Part shown: one piece after another, positions 31,087-39,399 of the stretch
How positions within the stretch are numbered: the first letter of the stretch is position 1
Layout of the letters: each line of letters starts with the position of its first letter
Source of the DNA: an uncultured Allobosea sp.
GTDB lineage: Bacteria; Pseudomonadota; Alphaproteobacteria; Rhizobiales; Beijerinckiaceae
Direction of reading: 5' to 3'
DNA length: 43,945 bases
Assembly (NCBI RefSeq): GCF_945957345.1
Contig: NZ_CAMFKW010000045.1
Span: forward strand, 1-43,945
Translations under genes and position numbers: made by a program
The notes under the pieces: generated by a model
What the model was told of the DNA's origin: nothing
The model's input: only the letters and a program-made list of their open reading frames with translations
Database searches by the model: none

Positions 31087-32955
31087 TCACAGCACCCAGG
31101 TCGAGAGGCCGGGGACGAGGGCGATGACGACGAGGCCGACGAGCAGGGCGATGAGATAGGGCCAGATCGCGCCCATCGCCTCGTCCGGCGAGACGTTGCC
31201 GATCTTGCAGGCGATGTAGAAGCCGATGCCGATGGGCGGCGCCATCAGGCCGATATTCATCGCGGTGACCACGACCATTGCATAATGCACGTCGTTGATG
31301 CCGAGGCTCTTGGCGATTGGAAACATCAGCGGCGCCAGCAGCACGATCGCCGGCAGGCCCTCCAGCACGCAGCCGAGGATCATGAAGACGACGATCGACA
31401 CCGCCATGAAGCTGAGCCAGCCGCCGGGCAGGTGCGCCATGAAGCTGGCGAGGTCGCGCGCGAAGCCGGTCTGGGTCAGCGCCCAGGCCATGGCGAGCGC
31501 CGTGCCGAGGATCATCAGGATCGCGCCGGACAGCGCCGCCGTCTCGACCAGCATCGCGTAGAACTTGCGCAGGCCGATGCCGCCATAGAGCACGATGCCG
31601 ATGACCAGCGCATAGAGCACCGCGATGGTCGAGACCTCGGTGGCAGTCGCGACGCCGCCGCCGACCGCGGCGCGGATGATGAAAGGCAGGACCAGCGCAG
31701 GCGCCGCGACGAGCGCGACCTTGCCGATGACCGCGAGCGGGGCACGGCGCACGCCCTTCATGTCCTCCGCCGCCGCCTTCCAGCGGGCGAGGCCGGCGAG
31801 CGCGACGAGGAGCACGCCGGCAATGACGAAACCGGCATTGAACAGGCCAGCGATCGAGACGCCGGCGACGGAGCCGAGCACGATCAGCACGATCGAGGGC
31901 GGCACGGTGTCGGCCATGGCGGCGCCGGTCGAGAGCAGCGCGATCAGGTCCTTGGGCTTGTAGCCGCGCCGCTTCATCTCCGGGAACAACGCGGGGGCAA
32001 CCGTCGCCATGTCCGAGACCTTTGAGCCCGAAATGCCGGAGACGAGATAGAGCGAGCCGAGCAGGACATAGGACATGCCGGCGCGGACATGGCCGAGCAA
32101 AGATGCCAGGAAATCGACGATCGCCTTGCCCATGCCGGTGGCGTCGAGGATGCAGCCCAGCAGCACGAAGATCGGCACGGAGAGCAGGATGAGGCTCGAC
32201 ATGCCCTCGTCCATGCGCCCGATCATCACTATCATCGGCACATTGGTCGAGAAGACGAGGAAGGCGAGCGTGCCCAGCCCGAAGCAGAAGGCGATCGGAA
32301 CGCCCGCGACGAGGCAGGCGGCGACCACGCCGATCAGAAAGATCAGGATGTTGTAGTAGCCGAGCCCCTTCAAGGTCGGCCCGAGCAGCCAGAAGGCGAG
32401 CCCGAATCCGCCGACGATTGCCGCCGCAGCGGCGATGTCGGCGAGCCGCGCCGTCTTGAAAAGGTAGCGCAGCGTCAGCAGCCCCATCAGTGCGATGCCG
32501 ACGGCGATGGCCGAGACCCGCCAGCTCACGGGGATGTTCAGCGCGGCCGAGGTGACGTAGCTCTCCTCCACCGCATATTCGATGGCCGGATCGACCATCG
32601 CGGCGAGGAAGGCGGCGACGGCAGTCAGCGCCAGCGTCTCGGCGAACTCACGCAGGCGCGGCGGCATCATGCCGACGAAGAGCGTCAGGCGCAGATGCTC
32701 GTTGCGGTCCACGGCGATGGCGGCGCCGAGCATGGCGAGCCAGATGAAGGCGATCGAGGCGACCTCATCGACCCAGACGAAGGGCAGCGCGAAGACATAG
32801 CGCGAGACGACGCCGAGCAGCAGCACACCGATGATGAAGGCGACCAGCGCAGCGGCGACGGCCTCGACGGGCCGCATGATAGCGGAGCCCGGACGCGCAT
32901 CCGCGTTCTCGCTCAGGTTCTCGGGGATCGTCAGGGTGTCGGCGATATCGCTCAT
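31087..32955 (-). CDS. TRAP transporter fused permease (DctQ-DctM)
   Basis: 622-residue fused TRAP membrane subunit. Residues about 25-180 are the small DctQ subunit with four helices (PFVWVDEVASIAFIWLAMLGAAIAV is its hallmark). Residues about 195-622 are the large DctM permease with roughly twelve helices; typical parts are VLLGCILDATGMGKAIVDFLASLLGHVRAGMSYVLLGSLYLVSGISGSKVSDM and LAPLMFPIAKSLGINDVHYAMVVVTAMNIGLMAPPIGIGFYIAC. It uses a Na+ gradient to import the ligand delivered by DctP. GAGG lies upstream of the ATG. Divergent from the IclR gene, whose product likely controls both directions. Confidence 0.94.
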   Translation of the reverse strand: MSDIADTLTIPENLSENADARPGSAIMRPVEAVAAALVAFIIGVLLLGVVSRYVFALPFVWVDEVASIAFIWLAMLGAAIAVDRNEHLRLTLFVGMMPPRLREFAETLALTAVAAFLAAMVDPAIEYAVEESYVTSAALNIPVSWRVSAIAVGIALMGLLTLRYLFKTARLADIAAAAAIVGGFGLAFWLLGPTLKGLGYYNILIFLIGVVAACLVAGVPIAFCFGLGTLAFLVFSTNVPMIVMIGRMDEGMSSLILLSVPIFVLLGCILDATGMGKAIVDFLASLLGHVRAGMSYVLLGSLYLVSGISGSKVSDMATVAPALFPEMKRRGYKPKDLIALLSTGAAMADTVPPSIVLIVLGSVAGVSIAGLFNAGFVIAGVLLVALAGLARWKAAAEDMKGVRRAPLAVIGKVALVAAPALVLPFIIRAAVGGGVATATEVSTIAVLYALVIGIVLYGGIGLRKFYAMLVETAALSGAILMILGTALAMAWALTQTGFARDLASFMAHLPGGWLSFMAVSIVVFMILGCVLEGLPAIVLLAPLMFPIAKSLGINDVHYAMVVVTAMNIGLMAPPIGIGFYIACKIGNVSPDEAMGAIWPYLIALLVGLVVIALVPGLSTWVL

Positions 32956-33189
32956 GCGACGGCCTCAGATGCCGCTGGCCGGACGCAACTCGCCCGTCAT
33001 GTGAGATGCCCGGAGGGTCATCGTTCCGTTCCTCCCTTCGCGCCGATCTTGTGATGTCGCCGGCGTCGATTGCGGTCCACACTGTGAATAGCCAGTCAGC
33101 GGGACGGCGGGCAGATTACACGAGGGTCGCGGCATTGCAATCCGCAAAGCGCCCATCTAGGGTTGGGGTACAAGAATAAGGTCCACATC

Positions 33190-34077
33190 ATGGACTATCT
33201 GGAGGAGCGCTTGCCGCAGAATTCCGCGCCCGAAGCCGGCTTGTCCGGCTCGCAGAGCGTCGACCGGGCGCTCGGGCTGCTCTCGCTGATCGGGCGGGAG
33301 CCGGCCGAGGGCATGCCGCTCGGTGAGATCGTTTCCGGCAGCGGCCTCAACAAGCCGACGACGCGGCGCCTGCTGCTGGCATTGATGCGGGCGGGGCTGG
33401 TCGAGCAGGAGCCGCAGACGCGGCGTTATTGCCTGGGCGAGGAGGCCTTCGTGCTCGGCGTATTGGCGGCGCGGCGCCATGGCCTGATCGAGCTGGCGAT
33501 GGACGGTCTGCGCCGGTTGTCCACCGAAACGCAGGATACGAGCTTCCTCACGGTCCGGCGCGAGAATTACGCGATCTGCCTGCATCGGGAGGAGGGAACT
33601 TATCCGGTCCGCACCCATGCCTTGCAGGCGGGCGACCAGCATCCGCTCGGCGTCGGCGCCGGCTCGCTCGCCATGCTGGCGGCACTGCCTGACGACGATG
33701 TGGACCGGGTGATCACGGCCAATGAGGCCGCGCTGCTGGCACGCTATCCGGGCTTCGCGCCCGATGCCTTGCGGGCCGATGTCGGGGCGACGCGCGAACG
33801 TGGTTTCTCGCTCAATCCCGGCCGGCTCGTCGCCAGCTCATGGGGCATCGGCCGGGCTTTCCGCTACCCGGATGGGCGCGTCGCGGGCGCCCTGTCGATC
33901 GCTGCGATCGACAGCCGCATGACGCCAGCCAGGCAGGCTGAACTCGCCGTGCCGCTGGCGCGAGAGGCCGAGCGCATGGAAACGCTCCTGGCCGAAATGT
34001 TCGTATCCAAGCGGGTCGCGCGGCCGATCATGACCGCCGCATCGCGATCCATCGAGACAGGGAGAGCCATAAGATGA
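33190..34077 (+). CDS. IclR family transcriptional regulator
   Basis: 295-residue regulator. The N-terminal winged helix is SQSVDRALGLLSLIGREPAEGMPLGEIVSGSGLNKPTTRRLLLALMRAGLVEQE (about residues 20-75), and the C-terminal IclR ligand domain includes VRRENYAICLHREEG, HPLGVGAGSLAMLAALP, and RERGFSLNPGRLVASSWGIG. IclR proteins bind small aromatic or carboxylic acid ligands. The ATG at 33190 is chosen; TTG at 33163 is a weaker alternative. The stop overlaps the start of the acyl-CoA ligase (ATGA). It is divergent from the TRAP genes, a common layout for local control of uptake and activation. Confidence 0.9.
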   Translation: MDYLEERLPQNSAPEAGLSGSQSVDRALGLLSLIGREPAEGMPLGEIVSGSGLNKPTTRRLLLALMRAGLVEQEPQTRRYCLGEEAFVLGVLAARRHGLIELAMDGLRRLSTETQDTSFLTVRRENYAICLHREEGTYPVRTHALQAGDQHPLGVGAGSLAMLAALPDDDVDRVITANEAALLARYPGFAPDALRADVGATRERGFSLNPGRLVASSWGIGRAFRYPDGRVAGALSIAAIDSRMTPARQAELAVPLAREAERMETLLAEMFVSKRVARPIMTAASRSIETGRAIR

Positions 34078-35708
34078 GCTCTGCAAAGCCAGCTCAGACC
34101 GGGGGCGTCGTGCCGATGACGCGGCGCGTCATGAACCTCGCCCATATCGCGACGCAGAATGCGCGACGCCTGCCGGCGCATCCCGCCTTCATCTGGGGGG
34201 ACAAGACGCTCGACTGGGCCGAGATCGATGCGCAGGTCTCGGCTCTGGCGGCGGGCCTGCGGGCGCGGGGCATCGGCAAGGGCGACCGTCTGCTCGTCCA
34301 TTCCAAGAATTGCGACGCGATGTTCGTCTCGATGTTCGCGACCTTCCGGCTCGGTGCCGTCTGGGTGCCCACCAATTTCCGACTGCTGCCTGACGAGGTC
34401 GCCTATCTCGCCACGGCTTCCGGCGCGAAGGGCTTCCTCTGCCATGGCGATTTCCCAGAGCATGCGGCCGCCGTCGCGGCTGCGAGCCCGGCGCCGGAAT
34501 TCATCTGGCGGATCGGTGCGGGGGCGTTCGGCGAGGACGAGGTCGGCGCGGTGATCGCGCGCCATCGCGGCGAAAAGGTCGAGAACGCAGCTGTCGAGCA
34601 TGACGATCCATGCTGGTTCTTCTTCACCTCCGGCACGACCGGGCGCTCCAAGGCCGCAGTGCTCACCCATGGCCAGATGGGCTTCGTCATCACCAACCAT
34701 CTCTGCGATCTCGTGCCCGGCTCGACCGAGAAGGATGCGTCTCTGGTCGTGGCGCCGCTCTCGCATGGCGCGGGCGTGCACCAGCTCATGATCTCGGCGC
34801 GCGGGGCGACCTCGATCCTGCTGCCGACCGAGCGCTTCGACATCGACGAGGCCTATCGCCTGATCGCGAAGCACCGCATCAGCAACATTTTCACCGTGCC
34901 GACGATCCTGAAGATGCTGGTCGAGCATCCCGCCGCCGACCAGCACGATCATTCGAGCCTGCGCTACATCATCTATGCGGGCGCGCCGATGTATCGCGAG
35001 GACCAGAAGGCCGCGCTGAAAAAGCTCGGCAAGGTGATCGTGCAGTATTTCGGGCTGGGCGAGGTCACCGGTAACATCACCGTGCTGCCGCCGGCCCTGC
35101 ACGAGGCCGAGGACGGGCCGAACGCCCGCATCGGCACCTGTGGCTTCGAGCGCACCGGCATGCAGGTGCAGATTCAGGACGAGGCGGGCCGAGAGGTCGA
35201 ACCCGGCGTTCAGGGCGAGATCTGCGTGATCGGGCCTGCGGTCTTCGCCGGCTATTACGACAACCCGGAAGCCAATGCGAAATCCTTCCGCAATGGCTGG
35301 TTCCGGACCGGCGATCTCGGCCATATGGACGAACAGGGCTTCGTCTACATCACCGGTCGGGCCTCGGATATGTACATTTCCGGCGGCTCGAACATCTATC
35401 CGCGCGAGATCGAGGAGAAGATCCTGACCCATCCGGCGATCGCCGAGGTCGCGGTGCTCGGCGTGCCCGATCCGGTCTGGGGCGAGATCGGCATCGCGGT
35501 CTGCGTCAACCGGCCGGGCCAGAACGCGACGGAAGCCGAGATCGCGGATTTCCTCGGGCCGAAGATCTCCCGCTACAAGATGCCGAAGCGCTTCCTGTTC
35601 TGGGATGCCTTGCCGAAATCCGGCTACGGCAAGGTGCCGAAGCGGCTGGTCAAGGATGAGCTGGAGAAGCGCGGCGAGCTCGATTTCCTGAAGGGGAAGG
35701 CGTCGTGA
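34074..35708 (+). CDS. Acyl-CoA synthetase (AMP-binding)
   Basis: 544-residue adenylate-forming enzyme that activates a carboxylic acid to its CoA thioester with ATP. Motifs: A3 FTSGTTGRSKAAVLTHG (about residue 184), A5 YFGLGEVTGN, A8 NGWFRTGDLGHMDEQGFVYITGRASDMYISGGSNIYPREIE, and the catalytic lysine in SGYGKVPKR. Chain-length or aromatic preference cannot be told; it looks like the long/medium-chain or feruloyl-CoA-ligase side of the family. It starts in the IclR stop and its own stop overlaps the next GTG, so three genes are coupled. Confidence 0.94.
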   Translation: MSSAKPAQTGGVVPMTRRVMNLAHIATQNARRLPAHPAFIWGDKTLDWAEIDAQVSALAAGLRARGIGKGDRLLVHSKNCDAMFVSMFATFRLGAVWVPTNFRLLPDEVAYLATASGAKGFLCHGDFPEHAAAVAAASPAPEFIWRIGAGAFGEDEVGAVIARHRGEKVENAAVEHDDPCWFFFTSGTTGRSKAAVLTHGQMGFVITNHLCDLVPGSTEKDASLVVAPLSHGAGVHQLMISARGATSILLPTERFDIDEAYRLIAKHRISNIFTVPTILKMLVEHPAADQHDHSSLRYIIYAGAPMYREDQKAALKKLGKVIVQYFGLGEVTGNITVLPPALHEAEDGPNARIGTCGFERTGMQVQIQDEAGREVEPGVQGEICVIGPAVFAGYYDNPEANAKSFRNGWFRTGDLGHMDEQGFVYITGRASDMYISGGSNIYPREIEEKILTHPAIAEVAVLGVPDPVWGEIGIAVCVNRPGQNATEAEIADFLGPKISRYKMPKRFLFWDALPKSGYGKVPKRLVKDELEKRGELDFLKGKAS

Positions 35709-36556
35709 GGAGGATCGAGCAGCCCGGCACCGGTACGCCCGAGCGCATCCAGTGGGCGGCGTGTGGCGGGCGGGCGTTTTCGCTGACCCTGCCGGCCGGC
35801 GTGCCGCTCTTGGAAGCGGTGAGGAGCGGCTTTGAGGCTGAAGGGTTTACCTCGGGTGTCGTGAAGCTCGACGGGCTGAAGCTCTCGCCTTTCGCCTATG
35901 TGATGCCGGCCTTGTCGAAGACGCCCGAGCATGCGGCTTTCTACAGCGATACGTATCGGCCGGAGGGCGGGGCGCGGATCGAAGTCGGTGCGATGACCTT
36001 GGGCCAGCGCGACGGGGCGCCGTTCTTCCATGCTCATGCCTTATGGGCAGAGCGCGACGGCAAGCGCAGCGGCGGCCATATCCTGCCGGACGAGACGACG
36101 GTTGCCGAGACGATCACGGTGGAGGCTGTCGGGCTCGACGGCGCGGTCTTCGCAGCCGAGCCGGATAGCGAGACGCATTTCAAGCTGTTCGGGCCGGCGG
36201 TCGCTGTGCCCGGTGGCGCCGGGGGAGGTCGCTTCTTTGCGCTGCGGGTGAAGCCGAATGTCGATTTCTGCGGAGCGCTGGAAGCGTTCTGCGCAGAGCA
36301 AGACATACGCGAGGCGGTGATCCATGGCGGCGTCGGCTCGACCATTGGTGCGCGCTTCGTTGATGGCGGCGGGGTCGAGAATTTCGCGACGGAGGTTGTG
36401 ATTACTGAGGGGCGGGTCGCTCCGGGTGTTGATGGCTTCGAAGCGGCAATCGATGTTGCGCTGGTCGACTATAGCGGCGCGCTGGCGAGTGGACGGTTGG
36501 TTCGCGGCGACAATCCTGTGCTGATGACGTTCGAGCTGGTGCTGGAGGCGCGCTGA
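35705..36556 (+). CDS. Tandem PPC/DUF296 domain protein
   Basis: 283-residue protein made of two PPC (DUF296, plants-and-prokaryotes-conserved) domains. Domain 1 (about 20-160) has the intact three-histidine site: H109 and H111 in PFFHAHALW and H125 in GGHILPDETTVAETITVE. Domain 2 (about 176-283) has the PPC start FFALRVKPNVDF and AVIHGGVGSTIGARF, but the histidines are replaced (IDVALVD and SGRLVRGD). No AT-hook or other DNA-binding segment is seen, so a metabolic or ligand-binding role is more likely than a DNA one. GTG start inside the acyl-CoA ligase stop codon. Function unknown; coupling suggests work on the same substrate. Confidence 0.82.
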   Translation: MRRIEQPGTGTPERIQWAACGGRAFSLTLPAGVPLLEAVRSGFEAEGFTSGVVKLDGLKLSPFAYVMPALSKTPEHAAFYSDTYRPEGGARIEVGAMTLGQRDGAPFFHAHALWAERDGKRSGGHILPDETTVAETITVEAVGLDGAVFAAEPDSETHFKLFGPAVAVPGGAGGGRFFALRVKPNVDFCGALEAFCAEQDIREAVIHGGVGSTIGARFVDGGGVENFATEVVITEGRVAPGVDGFEAAIDVALVDYSGALASGRLVRGDNPVLMTFELVLEAR

Positions 36557-36570
36557 CAGCTCTTCAGAAC

Positions 36571-36732
36571 CCGCGGGGAACCCTCTCCCGGAGGGAGAGG
36601 GCAGGGTGAGGGGTAGGCCGCTCACCGCTTTTGCTGTGAGGTGGTCGCTGCGTAGCGGTGAGGGCGTCGCTCACTCATCCGTGGGCCTACACCTCACCCC
36701 TATCCCTCTCCTTACAGGAGAGGGGATACCGA
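36571..36732. repeat. Large palindromic intergenic repeat, copy 3
   Basis: Left arm CGCGGGGAACCCTCTCCC and GAGGGCAGGGTGAGGGGTAG is almost identical to copy 1; the right arm has CCTACACCTCACCCC and the uninterrupted hairpin CTCTCC-TTACA-GGAGAG as in copy 2. It fills the gap between the convergent PPC-domain and acyl-CoA ligase genes. Confidence 0.8.
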
Positions 36733-36758
36733 GCCTTGGGACCTTAGCGGCGCGCCTT

Positions 36759-38384
36759 TCAACCGCCCCGCTGCTTCGCGATCTCCCGGTTGCGCAAATC
36801 CTTGCGCATGATCTTCCCCGTCGCGGTCAGCGGCAGCTCCGTCACGAACTCGACTTCGCGCGGGTACTGGTAGGCCGCAAGCCGGTCGCGCACGAAGGCC
36901 TGGATTTCTGCCGCCAGTTCCGCCGTCGGCGTCACCCCCGGTTTCGGCAGCACGAAGGCCTTGACGATCTCGGTGCGGACGGGATCGGGCACGCCGACGA
37001 CCGCCACCATCAGCACGGCCGGGTGGCGGATGATGCAATCCTCGATATCGCCGGGCCCGATGCGGTAGGAGCCCGAGGAGATGATGTCGTCGTCGCGGCC
37101 CTGGAACCAGAAATAGCCGTCATCGTCGCACGCGCCGCTATCGCCGGTGACGAGCCAGTCGCCGATGAACTTCGCCGCCGTGGCCTCGGGCTGGTTCCAG
37201 TATTCCAGCATCATCACCGGATCGGGCTTGGCGACGGCGATCAGGCCCTGCTCGCCCGGGGGCAGTTCGCGGCCTTCCGGGGAGATCACCGCGACGCGGT
37301 GGCCGGGCACGGCGCGACCCATCGAGCCCGGCTTCACGGGATAGAGGCTCGCGCAGTTGGCGACGAGCAGGTTCGCCTCGGTCTGGCCATAGAACTCGTT
37401 GACCGGGAAGCCGAAGGTCTCGCGGCTCCAGTCGAGCATGTCGGCGCCGAGCGTCTCGCCGCCGGTGCCGATCGAGCGCATTGCGTAGCCGAAGCGCCGG
37501 GGATCGCGCACCTGTCGCATCAGCTTGAGCGCCGTCGGCGGCAGGAAGGCATTGCGCACCTTGTGCCGTCCCATCAGTGCGAAGGCAGCCTCGGGGTCGA
37601 ATTTGCGGGCCCGTGAGGCGAGCACCGGCACGCCGCAATAGAGACTGGGAAGCAAGACATCGAGCAGGCCGCCGATCCAGGCCCAGTCGGCCGGGGTCCA
37701 GAACAGGTCCTGCGCCTGCGGGAAGAATTCCTGAGGCAATTGCACGCCCGGCAAATGACCGAGCAGGACGCGATGGGCATGCAACGCGCCCTTCGGCTTC
37801 CCCGTCGTGCCGGAGGTGTAGATGATCACGGCCGGATCGTCGGCGCGCGTGTCGGTTGCGGTGAAGCGGTCGGAGGCCTTCGCCATCTCCGCCTCGAAAT
37901 CGAGATGGCCGGCGCCGCCGACGACGAATATCTTGCGCAGGTTCGGCAGGGCGTCGCGGATCGCCTCGACCTTGCCGATGTTCTCGGCGTCGGTGACGAG
38001 CACGCTGGCGCCGCTATGACCGAGCCGGTGCTCCAGCGCCTCCGGTCCGAACAGGATGAAGAGCGGCAGGGCGATGGCGCCCAGCTTGTAGGAGCCGAGA
38101 TGCGCAATCGCGGTCTGCGGCGATTGCGGCAAGAGGATGCCGACGCGCTCGCCCGGCCCGACGCCGTGAGCGCCGAGCAGGTTGGCGAAGCGATTCGAGG
38201 CGCGGGCGAGATCGTCGAAGGAGAGCTTCGCGACCTTGCCGCCATCCTCCTCGAAGATCAGCGCAGGCTTGCCCGAGCCGTCGGCATGCGCGTCCGAGCA
38301 GGCGGTGCCGATGTTGAAGCGCTCGGGGATGCGCCAGGCGAAGGCGTCCAGCGTTTCGCGATAGGTCGCGCGGCGTTCGAGCAT
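36759..38384 (-). CDS. Acyl-CoA synthetase, medium-chain/benzoate-CoA ligase type
   Basis: 541-residue adenylate-forming enzyme. N-terminal part MLERRATYRETLDAFAWRIPERFNIG is typical of the MACS/benzoate-CoA ligase branch. Motifs: IIYTSGTTGKPKGALHAH (A3), EFYGQTEANLLVAN (A5), GDWLVTGDSGACDDDGYFWFQGRDDDIISSGSYRIGPGDIE (A8) and the catalytic lysine in LPLTATGKIMRKDL. The ATG at 38384 follows CCGGAG; a frame extension of 74 codons upstream overlaps the divergent promoter and is unlikely. It is divergent from the BKACE gene 118 bases away. The substrate may be a short, medium or aromatic acid. Confidence 0.93.
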   Translation of the reverse strand: MLERRATYRETLDAFAWRIPERFNIGTACSDAHADGSGKPALIFEEDGGKVAKLSFDDLARASNRFANLLGAHGVGPGERVGILLPQSPQTAIAHLGSYKLGAIALPLFILFGPEALEHRLGHSGASVLVTDAENIGKVEAIRDALPNLRKIFVVGGAGHLDFEAEMAKASDRFTATDTRADDPAVIIYTSGTTGKPKGALHAHRVLLGHLPGVQLPQEFFPQAQDLFWTPADWAWIGGLLDVLLPSLYCGVPVLASRARKFDPEAAFALMGRHKVRNAFLPPTALKLMRQVRDPRRFGYAMRSIGTGGETLGADMLDWSRETFGFPVNEFYGQTEANLLVANCASLYPVKPGSMGRAVPGHRVAVISPEGRELPPGEQGLIAVAKPDPVMMLEYWNQPEATAAKFIGDWLVTGDSGACDDDGYFWFQGRDDDIISSGSYRIGPGDIEDCIIRHPAVLMVAVVGVPDPVRTEIVKAFVLPKPGVTPTAELAAEIQAFVRDRLAAYQYPREVEFVTELPLTATGKIMRKDLRNREIAKQRGG

Positions 38385-38502
38385 GGTCGGCTCCGGTCTT
38401 CGCATGCGTTTATGCCGATCCTGCCCAGCCGGCCTGTGGGCTGACAAGCCCGAGCGGAGCAGCTTACGGTTTGCGCAAAATTGCGGGACGAGAGGAAACG
38501 CC

Positions 38503-39399
38503 GTGACCAAGCCGATCTGGGTCGAGGCCGCGATCAACGGCCCCTGGGGCAAGGAGCGCCAGCCCGGCATCCCGATCAGCATTCCCGATATCGTCGCCGA
38601 CGGCATCGCCGCGGTGGAGGCGGGCGCGGCGATCGTGCATCTGCATGTCTACGACATGGCGACCGGCCGCCAGCGCGACGACTGGGAGCTCTATGCGCAG
38701 GCGATCGAGGGTATCCGGGCCAAGGCCGATGCGATCGTCTATCCGACCATCCCGATTCTCGGCTCCGGCTATGCCGGCGACATGATCGGGTCCGGCCGCT
38801 ACACCCATCTCGAAGAGCTGGCGAAGCGCGGCCTCGCCGAATGGGGCGTGCTCGATCCCGGCTCCTGCAACTGGACGACCTTTGCCGGTATTCCGCAGGG
38901 TGAAGCCGGTTTCATCTACCAGAACCCGGGCGAGCATATCCGCGAGGGGATGGAGGTCGCCGAGCGCCACAAGGTCCATCCGAGCTATGCGATCTACGAG
39001 CCCGGCTTCACGCGGCTCGGTGCCGCGCTAGCCAAGGCCTATCCGGGCATGCCGATGCCGATCTACCGGCTGATGTTCTCGGATGCTTTCGCCTGGGGCT
39101 TTCCGCCGCGCGAATGGGCGCTGGACGCGCATTTGCAATTGCTCGCCGAGGATGCGCCCGAAGCGCCGGTGATGATCGCCGGGCTCGGGGTCGATCTCGC
39201 CGACCTCATCGGCCCGGCGGTGGCGCGGGGCGTCCATGTCCGCGGCGGGCTGGAGGATGCGCCCTTTGGCTGCAAAAAGACGAATCGTGAATTGATCGCG
39301 GACACCGTCCGCCTGGTCGAGGCTGCCGGCGGAAAGCCTGCGAGCGCGGCCGAGGTGCGGGATTGGCTGTCGCGACAGGCGAAGGGAGAGGCGCGATGA
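38503..39399 (+). CDS. BKACE family (DUF849) beta-keto acid cleavage enzyme
   Basis: 298-residue zinc TIM-barrel protein of the beta-keto acid cleavage enzyme family (3-keto-5-aminohexanoate cleavage enzyme, Kce, is the founder). These enzymes react a beta-keto acid with acetyl-CoA to give acetoacetate and a new acyl-CoA. Seen: the N-terminal WVEAAINGPWG, zinc ligands H46 and H48 in VHLHVYD, and the late acidic residue E251 in VRGGLEDAPFG. Many subgroups exist with different substrates, so none is assigned. GTG start after AGAGGAAA. The stop overlaps the peptidase T start (ATGA). Divergent from an acyl-CoA ligase. Confidence 0.9.
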   Translation: MTKPIWVEAAINGPWGKERQPGIPISIPDIVADGIAAVEAGAAIVHLHVYDMATGRQRDDWELYAQAIEGIRAKADAIVYPTIPILGSGYAGDMIGSGRYTHLEELAKRGLAEWGVLDPGSCNWTTFAGIPQGEAGFIYQNPGEHIREGMEVAERHKVHPSYAIYEPGFTRLGAALAKAYPGMPMPIYRLMFSDAFAWGFPPREWALDAHLQLLAEDAPEAPVMIAGLGVDLADLIGPAVARGVHVRGGLEDAPFGCKKTNRELIADTVRLVEAAGGKPASAAEVRDWLSRQAKGEAR

